In this document: piece after piece, positions 8,357 through 15,966 of the stretch | Layout: each line of letters opens with the position of its first letter | Position numbering within the stretch: position 1 is the first letter of the stretch | DNA from: WJMT01 sp964456985 | GTDB lineage: Bacteria > Acidobacteriota > Aminicenantia > Aminicenantales > Aminicenantaceae | Assembly: GCA_964456985.1 (NCBI GenBank) | Contig: CAYWDH010000046.1 | Span: 1-21,883 of the forward strand | Reading direction: 5' to 3' | Length of the DNA: 21,883 bases | Position numbers and translations under genes: made by a program | Notes under the pieces: generated by a model | Database searches by the model: none | Seen by the model: the letters and a program-made list of their open reading frames with translations, nothing else | What the model was told of the DNA's origin: nothing

Positions 8357-8734
8357 ATGAGTGTATTAATCACAATCGTCCATGTCGTTGTAAGTCTGGT
8401 GCTTATCATAGCAGTACTGCTTCAATCAGGAAAAGCAGCTGACCTGGCAGGAGCATTCGGAGGTGCAGGCAGTCAATCCACTTTTGGACCCAGAGGAGGC
8501 CAGAACCTTCTTTCCAAAGTGACCACAGCTTGTGCTATCATCTTCATGTTGTCCTCCCTGGGACTATGGATCCTATCTTCCGGAACTGGCAGATCCGCTC
8601 TTTCCGGTGAAAAACCTGCTGTCACGGAAACGACTGAGAAGCAAAAAAAGAAACCAGCTCAAACCGATCAGACTACAAAAAAAGAACAAAAAACAGAAGA
8701 AAAGACAGGCACCTCAAATCCGGAAAAGAAATAG
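8357..8734 (+). CDS. secG: Preprotein translocase subunit SecG
   Basis: SecG is a small inner-membrane component of the SecYEG channel that stimulates SecA-driven export. The protein has two membrane helices (about residues 3-22 and 54-74). They are joined by the conserved loop LLQSGKAADLAGAFGGAGSQ, with TFGPRGGQNLLSK, the SecG signature. Residues 80-125 form a hydrophilic tail rich in Lys, Glu and Thr, which is common and variable. The start lies one base after tpiA, and the gap-pgk-tpiA-secG order is widespread in bacteria. A frame overlapping its 3' end (8532-8795) is a shadow. The gene is followed after 24 bases by tRNA-Leu, which may share the transcript. Confidence 0.95.
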   Translation: MSVLITIVHVVVSLVLIIAVLLQSGKAADLAGAFGGAGSQSTFGPRGGQNLLSKVTTACAIIFMLSSLGLWILSSGTGRSALSGEKPAVTETTEKQKKKPAQTDQTTKKEQKTEEKTGTSNPEKK

Positions 8735-8758
8735 TCCTGGTTTCTCCATCTACTTCAA

Positions 8759-8843
8759 GCCGAAGTGGTGGAATTTGGTAGACACGCATGGTTGAGGGCC
8801 ATGTGAGCATTAGCTCGTAGGGGTTCGAGTCCCCTCTTCGGCA
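8759..8843 (+). tRNA. tRNA-Leu (anticodon GAG)
   Basis: An 85-base class II tRNA. The acceptor arm GCCGAAG pairs with CTTCGGC, the discriminator is A (8843), and the anticodon stem is CATGG/CCATG around the loop TTGAGGG, with anticodon GAG at 8794-8796. The long variable arm contains GAGC/GCTC, and the T arm is AGGGG-TTCGAGT-CCCCT. The anticodon reads CUC and CUU. The 3' CCA is not encoded (TTA follows), so it must be added after transcription. It starts 24 bases after secG. Confidence 0.97.
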
Positions 8844-9034
8844 TTATTCCTCTCTCTTTAATATGTTTTTTTATCCTTATATGAAACAAGTGCTATCATT
8901 TTCTCGTATTATATATATAATGACTGGGATATATGACCCCCGATTCGATGTTACTGGAATCCAGTCGAAATTCATGTATTGAAACTTCATTATGGTTAAT
9001 GACGTTTTTTTATCGACACAAAGGAGGGAATATT

Positions 9035-12000
9035 ATGTTTAAAAAGACAGGTATTGTTTTGTTATGTGCTTTATTTTTGTGCCATTTTGCCTATGGACAG
9101 ATCAGTGCCAAGCTTATGCGCTATATGGATGTATCAGACACCCAAATCACCTTTGTTTACGGAGGTGATATCTGGATCATGCCCAAAACAGGCGGCACAG
9201 CTATTCAAGTGACTCATTCACCCGGAGAAGAATCCTGGCCTCGTTTCTCGCCTGACGGAAATCTTATCGCCTATACAGCCAGCTACAATGGCAATGCAGA
9301 TGTCTATGTGATTCCGGCTGAAGGAGGAATACCAGAGAGAATCACTTATCAATCCTTAAGTGACCGCATGGTAGACTGGCATCCTGATGGGGAACATCTT
9401 CTGTTTGCATCAGGTCGTGAGAGCGGTCAGAGTCGTATCAATCAGTTTTATCTTGTTTCAAAAAAAGGTGGATTACCTGAGAAGCTGAAGATTCCGTACG
9501 GAGAGCTGGCCAGCTATTCCCCTGACGGGACTCGTATTGCCTATATCACAAAAATTACAGAGAATTTCCCCTTTAAACGCTATCGGGGAGGAATGGCTTC
9601 CGATATCATCGTATATGACCTGCTCAAAGACACAGCAGAAAATATCACTGATAATAATGCCATTGACGGAAAGCCTGCCTGGGTAGGAGATCAAATCTAT
9701 TTTCTTTCTGACCAGGGGGAGAATATGCGTTTGAATATCTGGAAATACGATACAGAAAACAAATCAATACAACAGTTAACCCATTTCAATGATTTTGATA
9801 TTTCTTATATGGCTGCAGGAAAACAGGATATTGTTTTTGAATCCGGAGGAACCCTCTATATGATGGATCTGGACACACATCAGTATAGCCCTGTTGAAGT
9901 AAAAGTGATCAGTGACTTTTCAATAGAAATGAGCCGCTCTAAAGACGTCAGTAGACAAATCAGAGATGTGACAGTATCTCCATCTGCAAAGAGAGTGGTT
10001 TTTGAAGCCCGAGGCGAGCTGTTTAATGTACCGGTTTCCGAGGGTTATGTAATGAATATGACCCAAACAAGCGGAGCTTTCGATCATCATCCTTCTTGGT
10101 CACCCGATGGTCAATATATTGCTTTCTGGAGTGATCGCTCCAGTGAATACCAGATTTATATTCAAAAACTGAATGGTCAGACAAAACCAAGACTGCTGAC
10201 CAAAAGGCAAAAAGGGTTTGGTTATAAGCTTTTTTGGTCTCCAGACAGCCATAACCTGGCCTTTATAGATGAGACAAATGATATCTCGGTATTGGATGTT
10301 GCCAATGGAAATACAGTGGTGATCGGAAACACCAGATGGAATACAGGGCACGGTGGTCGTTTCTATTATCCTATTGCCTGGTCTCCTGACTCCAGATGGG
10401 TGGCCTTCACTCAGGGCCTGGACAACGCCCATGATGCCATTTTCCTCTATGACATGAAGAACAAGGAATCACACCAAGCGACCAGTGGCTTTTATGATGA
10501 TTTTTATCCTGTGTTCAGTACAGACGGTGCATATCTTTTTTATCTGACAAACCGCAGTATGTCAGCGGCTTACTCTGATTTGGATGACACCTGGATCTAT
10601 CCAAATTCAACTCAAATAGCTTCATTGAGCCTTACAAAGGAAACGCCTTCACTATTAGCGCCAAAGAATGATTCTATCAATGAGGAGAAAAAGCCCGTTG
10701 AAAAAACAGAAGCTGATAAGAAGAAGAAAACAAATGAAAAAACGGACAAAACCGTCGAAGTTGACTTTGATGACCTGGAAGCCAGGTTGGAGATTCTTCC
10801 TCCCAAAGCCGGGAATATAGGAGAATTAATCCCTCTCAAGAATAAGTTGGTCTATATCAGATATCCCAATACAGGTTCCGATGACCGATTCGCATCCTTG
10901 ATTTATTATGACCTGAAAGAACGGAAGGAAGAAACGATCCTTTCTCCTGTTGAAGAAGCGCAATCCTCTGCGGACGGAGAATCTCTTTTGGTCCGAAGCC
11001 AAGGAAAGTACGGGATCATAAAGCCTTCCCCTAAACAAAAAATCGAAAAACCCATCCCTACAGATGGCTTGATAATGAATTTGATCCCCCGTCAGGAATG
11101 GCGTCAGATCTTTAATGATACCTGGCGTCGATACCGTGATTTTTTCTATGATCCAAACATGCATGGTGTGGACTGGCCGGCCCTTCGCCAACGCTACGGA
11201 GCTTTAATAGAATATGCCCGCACACGTTGGGATGTTACTAATATCTGCTCCAATCTGGCCTCGGAACTGAGTGCCGGGCATACCTATACTTTTAACGGTG
11301 ATGTGGAAAGAGTATCCAGATTGGAAACTGGATTCTTAGGGATTGACTGGGAATTGAACAATAATAGATATCATATCAAACGTATAGTCAAACCAGCTCT
11401 CTGGGATACAGAAGTTCGATCTCCCTTTGATCAACCTGGTGTTGATATTAAACCAGGTGATACGATTCTTTCAGTCAACAGCATTATCCTTGATCCTCAT
11501 AAAGAACCGTATGCTGCATTTGAAGGGCTTTCCGGTAAAACAGTCTCCCTGACCATCAGCCATTCCGGTAAGGAAGAGGACAGCTGGCAGCAAGTTATCA
11601 AATGCCTGACACCCGAAGAAGAGGCAAGACTCAGATACCTGGAATGGATCGAAAACAACCGCAAAATGGTTGAAAAACTCTCTAATGGACAGCTTGGCTA
11701 TATCTATATGTCCAATACAGCTGGCAGGGGGCAACTAGAGTTGGTTAGGATGTTCTACGGACAACTGGATAAAAAGGGATTCATTATTGATGAGCGCTTC
11801 AATGGCGGAGGACAATTGGCTGACCGATTTCTGGAACTGATGCAGCGTCCTGTTGTGTATAACCTCCACTGGCGCCACGGGAAAGACCATACGCAACCCA
11901 TCATGACCAACACGGGTCCCATGGGAATGCTGATCAATGGATGGGCCGGTTCTGGAGGTGATGGATTACCTTGGGCTTTTCAGGAGCTGGAAGCCGGACC

Positions 12001-12310
12001 TATCGTCGGTGAACGCACACTGGGAATCCTGGTTGGCCCTGCCACCGGTCACCAGCTGATTGACGGAGGAGGGATTACTGTTCCCGGCGCCAGATTGTAT
12101 GACAATGACGGGCACTGGTTCTGGGAAGGAGAAGGAGTCACCCCGGACTTTAAAGTATGGGATGATCCGAATCTCCTTGTGAGAGGCCGTGATCCCCAGA
12201 TAGAAAAAGTGGTCGAGGAAGTAATGGAACTACTGAAAAAGAATCCGCCCCATATGACACCTGCTCCTCCCCTTGAAGACCGCACAGCCAAAGGAATCAG
12301 AAAAAAATAA
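9035..12310 (+). CDS. Exported tricorn-family protease (S41) with beta-propellers and PDZ domain
   Basis: This large serine protease probably trims peptides in the periplasm. The ATG at 9035 follows AAGGAGG and a signal peptide (residues 1-21, cleavage near AYG-Q), giving 1091 residues. An in-frame extension to 8933 has no ribosome binding site. Residues 25-540 carry WD/TolB-like propeller repeats (WPRFSPDGNLIAY, HPSWSPDGQYIAFWSD, PIAWSPDSRWVAF). A Lys/Glu-rich linker spans about 545-580. A tricorn core, a PDZ domain (about 770-870) and the S41 catalytic domain follow. Likely catalytic residues are His749 (SAGHTY), Ser973 and Asp976 (AGSGGDG) and Glu1033 (EGEGVTPD). The residue before His is Gly, where archaeal tricorn has Ser. 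A TATAAT at 8916-8921 without a good -35 and a small hairpin at 8944-8969 lie upstream. The gene converges with marR. Confidence 0.93.
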   Translation: MFKKTGIVLLCALFLCHFAYGQISAKLMRYMDVSDTQITFVYGGDIWIMPKTGGTAIQVTHSPGEESWPRFSPDGNLIAYTASYNGNADVYVIPAEGGIPERITYQSLSDRMVDWHPDGEHLLFASGRESGQSRINQFYLVSKKGGLPEKLKIPYGELASYSPDGTRIAYITKITENFPFKRYRGGMASDIIVYDLLKDTAENITDNNAIDGKPAWVGDQIYFLSDQGENMRLNIWKYDTENKSIQQLTHFNDFDISYMAAGKQDIVFESGGTLYMMDLDTHQYSPVEVKVISDFSIEMSRSKDVSRQIRDVTVSPSAKRVVFEARGELFNVPVSEGYVMNMTQTSGAFDHHPSWSPDGQYIAFWSDRSSEYQIYIQKLNGQTKPRLLTKRQKGFGYKLFWSPDSHNLAFIDETNDISVLDVANGNTVVIGNTRWNTGHGGRFYYPIAWSPDSRWVAFTQGLDNAHDAIFLYDMKNKESHQATSGFYDDFYPVFSTDGAYLFYLTNRSMSAAYSDLDDTWIYPNSTQIASLSLTKETPSLLAPKNDSINEEKKPVEKTEADKKKKTNEKTDKTVEVDFDDLEARLEILPPKAGNIGELIPLKNKLVYIRYPNTGSDDRFASLIYYDLKERKEETILSPVEEAQSSADGESLLVRSQGKYGIIKPSPKQKIEKPIPTDGLIMNLIPRQEWRQIFNDTWRRYRDFFYDPNMHGVDWPALRQRYGALIEYARTRWDVTNICSNLASELSAGHTYTFNGDVERVSRLETGFLGIDWELNNNRYHIKRIVKPALWDTEVRSPFDQPGVDIKPGDTILSVNSIILDPHKEPYAAFEGLSGKTVSLTISHSGKEEDSWQQVIKCLTPEEEARLRYLEWIENNRKMVEKLSNGQLGYIYMSNTAGRGQLELVRMFYGQLDKKGFIIDERFNGGGQLADRFLELMQRPVVYNLHWRHGKDHTQPIMTNTGPMGMLINGWAGSGGDGLPWAFQELEAGPIVGERTLGILVGPATGHQLIDGGGITVPGARLYDNDGHWFWEGEGVTPDFKVWDDPNLLVRGRDPQIEKVVEEVMELLKKNPPHMTPAPPLEDRTAKGIRKK

Positions 12311-12324
12311 TGGTATTGACAGAT

Positions 12325-12738
12325 CTATAGCTTATTTATTAAATCGACAAGGTCCTTTTTCAACTGATCTAATTTATTTTCCGGAAGGGCTGATACCAGT
12401 TTTTGTTCGCATTTGTTTTTTTCTTCTTCAATCCGATTTCTGACTTCTTTCCCGTACTCAGTCAACCGGATCATCTTGCATCTTCTGTCTGAATCAGAAT
12501 CATTCCTTTGAATGTAATTTTTTTTGTAGAGTTTATCAATAACACGGCTTCCCCTGGACAAGGAGAGGCCCATTTTCTCTGAAAACTCTTTACATGTGAT
12601 TTCCCGGCGTTTATCCATACAGATAAGACCATTGAATTCAGCTTTTGAAAGCCTCAACTCCCTTAAATGGTTTTCACGATGCCCGGAACATTTTTCTGAT
12701 AAGGCGTAAATGATGTCTATTAATTTTATATTTTTCAT
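12325..12738 (-). CDS. MarR-family regulator, cysteine-rich
   Basis: This is a dimeric winged-helix DNA-binding protein. The reading frame opens at a TTG at 12771, but that lies upstream of the predicted transcript start. The ATG at 12736-12738 is therefore used, with a weak AAGAG site, giving 137 residues. The HTH region is ITCKEFSEKMGLSLSRGSRVIDKL (48-70 in two parts), and the wing is SDSDRRCKMIRLTEYG (81-96). Five cysteines (17, 40, 49, 87, 110) in 137 residues, two of them in or next to the HTH and wing, suggest a thiol-based redox sensor of the OhrR kind. This is inference. The gene is divergent from thioredoxin, with a shared promoter region and a palindrome, so it probably represses itself and the thioredoxin gene. 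It converges with the tricorn gene, 14 bases apart. Confidence 0.88.
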   Translation of the reverse strand: MKNIKLIDIIYALSEKCSGHRENHLRELRLSKAEFNGLICMDKRREITCKEFSEKMGLSLSRGSRVIDKLYKKNYIQRNDSDSDRRCKMIRLTEYGKEVRNRIEEEKNKCEQKLVSALPENKLDQLKKDLVDLINKL

Positions 12739-12748
12739 ATATTTTCTC

Positions 12749-12778
12749 TTGACAATTGTTGCTAATAGCAATTATAAT
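12749..12778 (+). promoter_or_regulatory. Promoter for thioredoxin gene
   Basis: A perfect TTGACA (12749-12754) and a perfect TATAAT (12773-12778) are separated by 18 bases. The predicted transcript starts near 12785, leaving a leader of about 98 bases before the thioredoxin ATG. The palindrome TTGCTAATAGCAA occupies most of the spacer. Confidence 0.75.
12759..12771. promoter_or_regulatory. Probable MarR operator
   Basis: TTGCTAATAGCAA is a perfect inverted repeat around one central A, of the TTGC-n-GCAA type typical of MarR-family operators. It lies between the -35 and -10 of the thioredoxin promoter and touches the -10 and start region of the marR promoter. A regulator bound here would block both. 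The 8-base palindrome ACAATTGT (12752-12759) abuts it and may extend the site. Confidence 0.65.
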
Positions 12779-12799
12779 AGCTGGAGTGTTTCAAGTCAA
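12771..12799 (-). promoter_or_regulatory. Promoter for marR
   Basis: On the minus strand, TTGACT (12794-12799) and a perfect TATAAT (12771-12776) are spaced by exactly 17 bases. The start of transcription is expected near 12764, about 26 bases before the marR ATG. Its -10 box overlaps the -10 box of the opposing thioredoxin promoter with a 2-base offset, so the two promoters cannot be occupied at once. Confidence 0.7.
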
Positions 12800-12882
12800 C
12801 ACATTTTATTTATATTCATTTTGAGATGAGATTGACTCATGACATTAATTTTAATATTATAAACAGATAGAGAGGTAAGAAA

Positions 12883-13245
12883 ATGGATCATCTGACGAAA
12901 GAAGATTTCAAAGAAAAAATCTTTGATTTTGAAAAAGAAAAAGATTGGAGCTATAAGGGAAGCAAACCGTGTATCATTGATTTCTATGCAGATTGGTGCG
13001 CACCATGTAAAATGGTAAGCCCCATACTTGAAGACCTTAAAGAGGAATTCAAAGATGAAATCAACATCTACAAGGTTGATACAGAAAGCCAACAGGAACT
13101 TGCCCAAGTATTTGGAATAATGAGCATTCCTTCCATATTGTTTATTCCAAAAAACGGAAAACCCCAGATGGCACAGGGAGCTATTCCTAAAGACTCCTTT
13201 TACAAAGCTATAAAAGATGTCTTTAGCATTGAAAAAAAGTCATAA
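12883..13245 (+). CDS. Thioredoxin
   Basis: This cytoplasmic thiol-disulfide reductase has no signal peptide. Its 120 residues contain the classical active site DWCAPCK (37-43; Cys39 and Cys42), the preceding IIDFYA strand, and the cis-Pro loop MSIPSILF (Pro83). They also include the family VDTESQQELAQVFGI segment and a C-terminal helix. The N-terminus is about 10 residues longer than E. coli thioredoxin, and Cys30 is an extra cysteine just before the core strand. The ribosome binding site AGAGAGG is 7 bases before the ATG. It is divergent from a cysteine-rich MarR, with overlapping promoters and an operator-like palindrome, and is followed by a strong terminator. It is therefore probably a monocistronic gene under that regulator. 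Confidence 0.95.
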   Translation: MDHLTKEDFKEKIFDFEKEKDWSYKGSKPCIIDFYADWCAPCKMVSPILEDLKEEFKDEINIYKVDTESQQELAQVFGIMSIPSILFIPKNGKPQMAQGAIPKDSFYKAIKDVFSIEKKS

Positions 13246-13272
13246 TTTTTAATCATAAATTTATAAATTTAT

Positions 13273-13310
13273 AAAAAAGAGGTCTTCTCTCTATTGAAGA
13301 CCTCTTTTTT
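13273..13310 (+). terminator. Rho-independent terminator after thioredoxin
   Basis: A perfect inverted repeat has arms at 13273-13287 and 13296-13310 around an 8-base loop (TCTCTATT). The core stem is GAGGTCTTC/GAAGACCTC, flanked by an A-run on the left and six T on the right. It begins 27 bases after the thioredoxin stop and would also work on the opposite strand. Confidence 0.95.
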
Positions 13311-13338
13311 GTCTTCTTGCCTTATCCCCCATTATTTC

Positions 13339-13367
13339 TTGACATGGATGCTCTCCTCTGTTATATC
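13339..13367 (+). promoter_or_regulatory. Promoter for sugar ABC operon
   Basis: TTGACA (13339-13344), a 17-base spacer and TATATC (13362-13367) lie 28 bases after the thioredoxin terminator. Transcription would begin near 13374, only about 7 bases before the first reasonable ATG of the ABC ATPase gene. Confidence 0.55.
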
Positions 13368-13380
13368 TCAAAAAAATCAG

Positions 13381-14934
13381 ATGGATTCAAATATTCACGT
13401 TCAAGATCAGCCTTTTCCTGAAGTTTTGTTAAAGTTAACACACATAGAAAAATCTTTTTCAGGAGTAAGAGTGCTTGATGATGTCTCGTTTGATCTCAAA
13501 AAAGGAGAGGTACATGTTCTTGCCGGAGAAAACGGAGCCGGCAAAACCACTCTTATCAAAATCATTTCCGGGGTACATACGGATTTCAAAGGAGAGATCA
13601 TACTCAATGGACATCCTATCCGACTTCATTCGCCTTCTCATGCATCCAGACATGGAATCTCAGCCATTCATCAAGAAATGTCTCTGGTGAATTGCATGTC
13701 TGTGAGAGATAATATTTTTCTTGGACGAGAAAAAACCGGATTTCTCGGAAAAATGGATTTTTCCGGAGAAAAAGAAATGTGCCGTTCCATTCTTGAACGG
13801 TTAGGAATAGACATAGATATATCAAAACCGCTAGGCCTCTACCCTCTTTCCATAAAACAAATGATTGAGATAGCCAAAGCTTTGGTCTATAAATCCAATA
13901 TTATCATTATGGATGAGCCCACAAGCGCTCTTAATGCAGTAGAAGCCGCTAAGCTTTTTCAAATAATACGCGATCTAAAGGAAAGCGGCCATGGGATTGT
14001 CTTCATATCCCACAGGCTGGAAGAAATTTATAAAATCGCAGATCGGATCAGTGTTCTTCGTGACGGTAAATACATCGGAACATCTTCAGCAGATAAACTG
14101 CCCTCTAACAAACTGGTCAAATGGATGGTGGGGCGAGAGCTCACAGAACAGTTCCCTCAAAGAAAAAGAGAGAAAGAAAAAAAAGGAAGGACACTCCTTT
14201 CCGTTGAAAAAATCAGTTTGGTCGATCCGGAGGAAAAACAAATTTTTCCTGAGCAAAGTATTTCTTTCAGTGTTCGTGCGGGTGAAATATTGGGTATTGC
14301 CGGACTCCAGGGTTCTGGAAAAAGCCTTCTTCTCAATACTCTTTTCGGGACAAACAGGAAAGTTGGCAGGGGTCAAATACATCTTAAAGGGAAAAAACAT
14401 ACCGTCTCATCTCCAAGAAAATCCATCCACCAGGGTATAGCCCTTCTAACAAATGACCGTAAATATACAGGCCTTATTTCTAATATGTCAGTTAAGGAAA
14501 ATATGACTCTTGCTTCCTTATCAAAGTTTTCAAAATGGGGATGGATCCAAAAGAAAAAAGAAAAGAATGCTGTGTGTGAGAGCTTCAAGGCATTTAATAT
14601 CAAAGCCCATTCAATCTATCAGCTGGTTTCCACTCTGTCAGGAGGAAACCAGCAAAAAGTCGTACTGGCAAAGTGGCTGGAAACAAAACCAGATATTTTA
14701 CTTTTAGATGAGCCCACTATAGGAGTAGATGTGGCAGCTAAGCATGAAATCTACAAATTGATGAACAATTGGAGCTGTGAAGGTCTGGCTCAAATACTTA
14801 TCACTTCTGAACTTCCTGAACTGCTGGCCCTGTCTGACCGGATCATTGTTCTGCATAGAGGAAGGATCACAGCAGAGTTTGACAGGAATGAGGCGACTCA
14901 GGAAAAAATACTCCAGTCTGCAATGGGAGAATAA
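13381..14934 (+). CDS. Sugar ABC transporter ATP-binding protein (RbsA/YtfR type, double NBD)
   Basis: This cytoplasmic ATPase energises monosaccharide import and carries two fused nucleotide-binding domains, as in RbsA, MglA, AraG and YtfR. NBD1 has Walker A GENGAGKTTL (49-58), a degenerate signature PLSIKQMIEIAKAL (about 154-167) and Walker B IIIMDEPTSAL (about 174-184). NBD2 has a Walker-A-like LQGSGKSLLL, a good signature LSGGNQQKVVLAKWL (about 419-433) and LLLDEPTIGVD (about 440-450). The frame extends upstream to a TTG inside the thioredoxin terminator, which cannot be the start. ATG 13381 gives 517 residues, still about 15 more than usual, and lacks a ribosome binding site. An internal TTG at 13426 is an alternative. 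It is the first gene of the operon; the permease starts 2 bases after its stop. Confidence 0.95.
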   Translation: MDSNIHVQDQPFPEVLLKLTHIEKSFSGVRVLDDVSFDLKKGEVHVLAGENGAGKTTLIKIISGVHTDFKGEIILNGHPIRLHSPSHASRHGISAIHQEMSLVNCMSVRDNIFLGREKTGFLGKMDFSGEKEMCRSILERLGIDIDISKPLGLYPLSIKQMIEIAKALVYKSNIIIMDEPTSALNAVEAAKLFQIIRDLKESGHGIVFISHRLEEIYKIADRISVLRDGKYIGTSSADKLPSNKLVKWMVGRELTEQFPQRKREKEKKGRTLLSVEKISLVDPEEKQIFPEQSISFSVRAGEILGIAGLQGSGKSLLLNTLFGTNRKVGRGQIHLKGKKHTVSSPRKSIHQGIALLTNDRKYTGLISNMSVKENMTLASLSKFSKWGWIQKKKEKNAVCESFKAFNIKAHSIYQLVSTLSGGNQQKVVLAKWLETKPDILLLDEPTIGVDVAAKHEIYKLMNNWSCEGLAQILITSELPELLALSDRIIVLHRGRITAEFDRNEATQEKILQSAMGE

Positions 14935-14936
14935 GT

Positions 14937-15950
14937 GTGAGAAAAAGCCGATCATCAGAAAATATACTTACCAGGTTAAGAAAATCAGCAAGACTCCCGG
15001 TCGTGCGCGCCTTTGCAGCGCTTTGTTTTGTTGTTATTCTTGGGATTATCTTCAATGCTGACGGCGCCTTTTTCAAATGGGACACTCATAGAGATATGTT
15101 CAGACACATTTCAGTGTTTGGGATTCTGGCCTGCGGCATGACCCTGGTTATTATCACAGCCGGAATCGATCTTTCAGTAGGCAGCATTCTTGGGCTCACC
15201 GCTGTTTTGTTTTCCATATTCAGTATTCATCTTGGATGGTCTCCTCTTTTCTCCATCATGGTCTGCCTTTTGGCAGGCCTCAGCTGCGGCCTTACATCCG
15301 GTTTTATTATTGATCGATTTAAAATACAGCCCTTTATTGCTACTCTTGCCATGATGGTCTTTGCGAGAGGCATGGCTAAATGGGTCTCAGGAGGACAAAA
15401 AATTTCCACGGCTGTGCTTCAGGCAGATGGAACCTACAAATACGTGGAAGCTCCCGCTATATTCAACACCATCAATTCAAAGATATTTCATGATAATATC
15501 GCGGTTGTGACACTGATTTTTCTCGGTTGCATACTTATATGCTGGATGATACTATCAAAACTGCGGTGGGGGCGTCATATCTATGCTGTCGGAGGAAATG
15601 AAGAGGCCTCCCGGCTTTCCGGTATCCCTGTGACAGCCACAAAACTTCTTGTTTACGGGGCAAGCGGTTTTTTCTGCGCCATAGCCGGTATATGTCAAGC
15701 TGCACAGGAATTTCAGGGTGATCCTGAAGCTGGGATGACTTATGAGCTTACAGCGATTGCGATCGTTGTTATAGGGGGAACAAATCTTATGGGGGGAACA
15801 GGAGGAATAGGGCTCACTTTAATAGGAGCTATGACCATAGGATATCTGGAAAAAATACTGAGCATCAATGCTGTGGGAGAAGCCAGCCGCTTGATGCTAA
15901 CAGGCGTTATCATAGTCGGCGCTGTATTGTTCCAAAAATACCGCAAATAG
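14937..15950 (+). CDS. Sugar ABC transporter permease (RbsC/YtfT type)
   Basis: This inner-membrane permease of the BPD_transp_2 family is about 337 residues, with 8-10 hydrophobic segments. Characteristic stretches are GMTLVIITAGIDLSVGSILG, IQPFIATLAMMVFARGMA and VGGNEEASRLSGIPV. The last is the cytoplasmic coupling loop that contacts the ATPase. The conserved VVIGGTNLMGGTGGI and ISINAVG-like C-terminal segments are also present (here LSINAVGEAS). The start is GTG at 14937, with GGGAG in the end of the ATPase gene as its ribosome binding site, so translation is coupled. A single permease gene implies a homodimer. The binding-protein gene follows after 16 bases. Confidence 0.95.
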   Translation: MRKSRSSENILTRLRKSARLPVVRAFAALCFVVILGIIFNADGAFFKWDTHRDMFRHISVFGILACGMTLVIITAGIDLSVGSILGLTAVLFSIFSIHLGWSPLFSIMVCLLAGLSCGLTSGFIIDRFKIQPFIATLAMMVFARGMAKWVSGGQKISTAVLQADGTYKYVEAPAIFNTINSKIFHDNIAVVTLIFLGCILICWMILSKLRWGRHIYAVGGNEEASRLSGIPVTATKLLVYGASGFFCAIAGICQAAQEFQGDPEAGMTYELTAIAIVVIGGTNLMGGTGGIGLTLIGAMTIGYLEKILSINAVGEASRLMLTGVIIVGAVLFQKYRK

Positions 15951-15966
15951 ATGAGGAGATATTAAT

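Noticed and set aside
8532..8795. 87-codon + strand frame overlapping secG and the tRNA
   Set aside because: It is an out-of-frame Lys-rich shadow of the secG tail that runs into the tRNA gene.
8944..8969. Hairpin TTCGA/CGAA with inner ACTGG/CCAGT in the tricorn leader
   Set aside because: It is short and bulged, with no T-run and no known regulatory match, so it is too common a pattern to call.
8933..9034. 34-codon N-terminal extension of the tricorn gene
   Set aside because: It has no ribosome binding site, overlaps leader DNA with a small hairpin, and would bury an ideal signal peptide. AAGGAGG precedes the ATG at 9035.
10826..11191. 121-codon minus-strand frame within the tricorn gene
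   Set aside because: It is opposite a well-supported coding region and has no motif or ribosome binding site.
12739..12771. TTG start adding 11 residues to the MarR protein
   Set aside because: It lies upstream of the predicted transcript start and inside the operator-promoter region.
13294..13380. Upstream extension of the ABC ATPase gene to a TTG
   Set aside because: The TTG is inside the terminator loop and stem of the thioredoxin gene, and the extension crosses the operon promoter.
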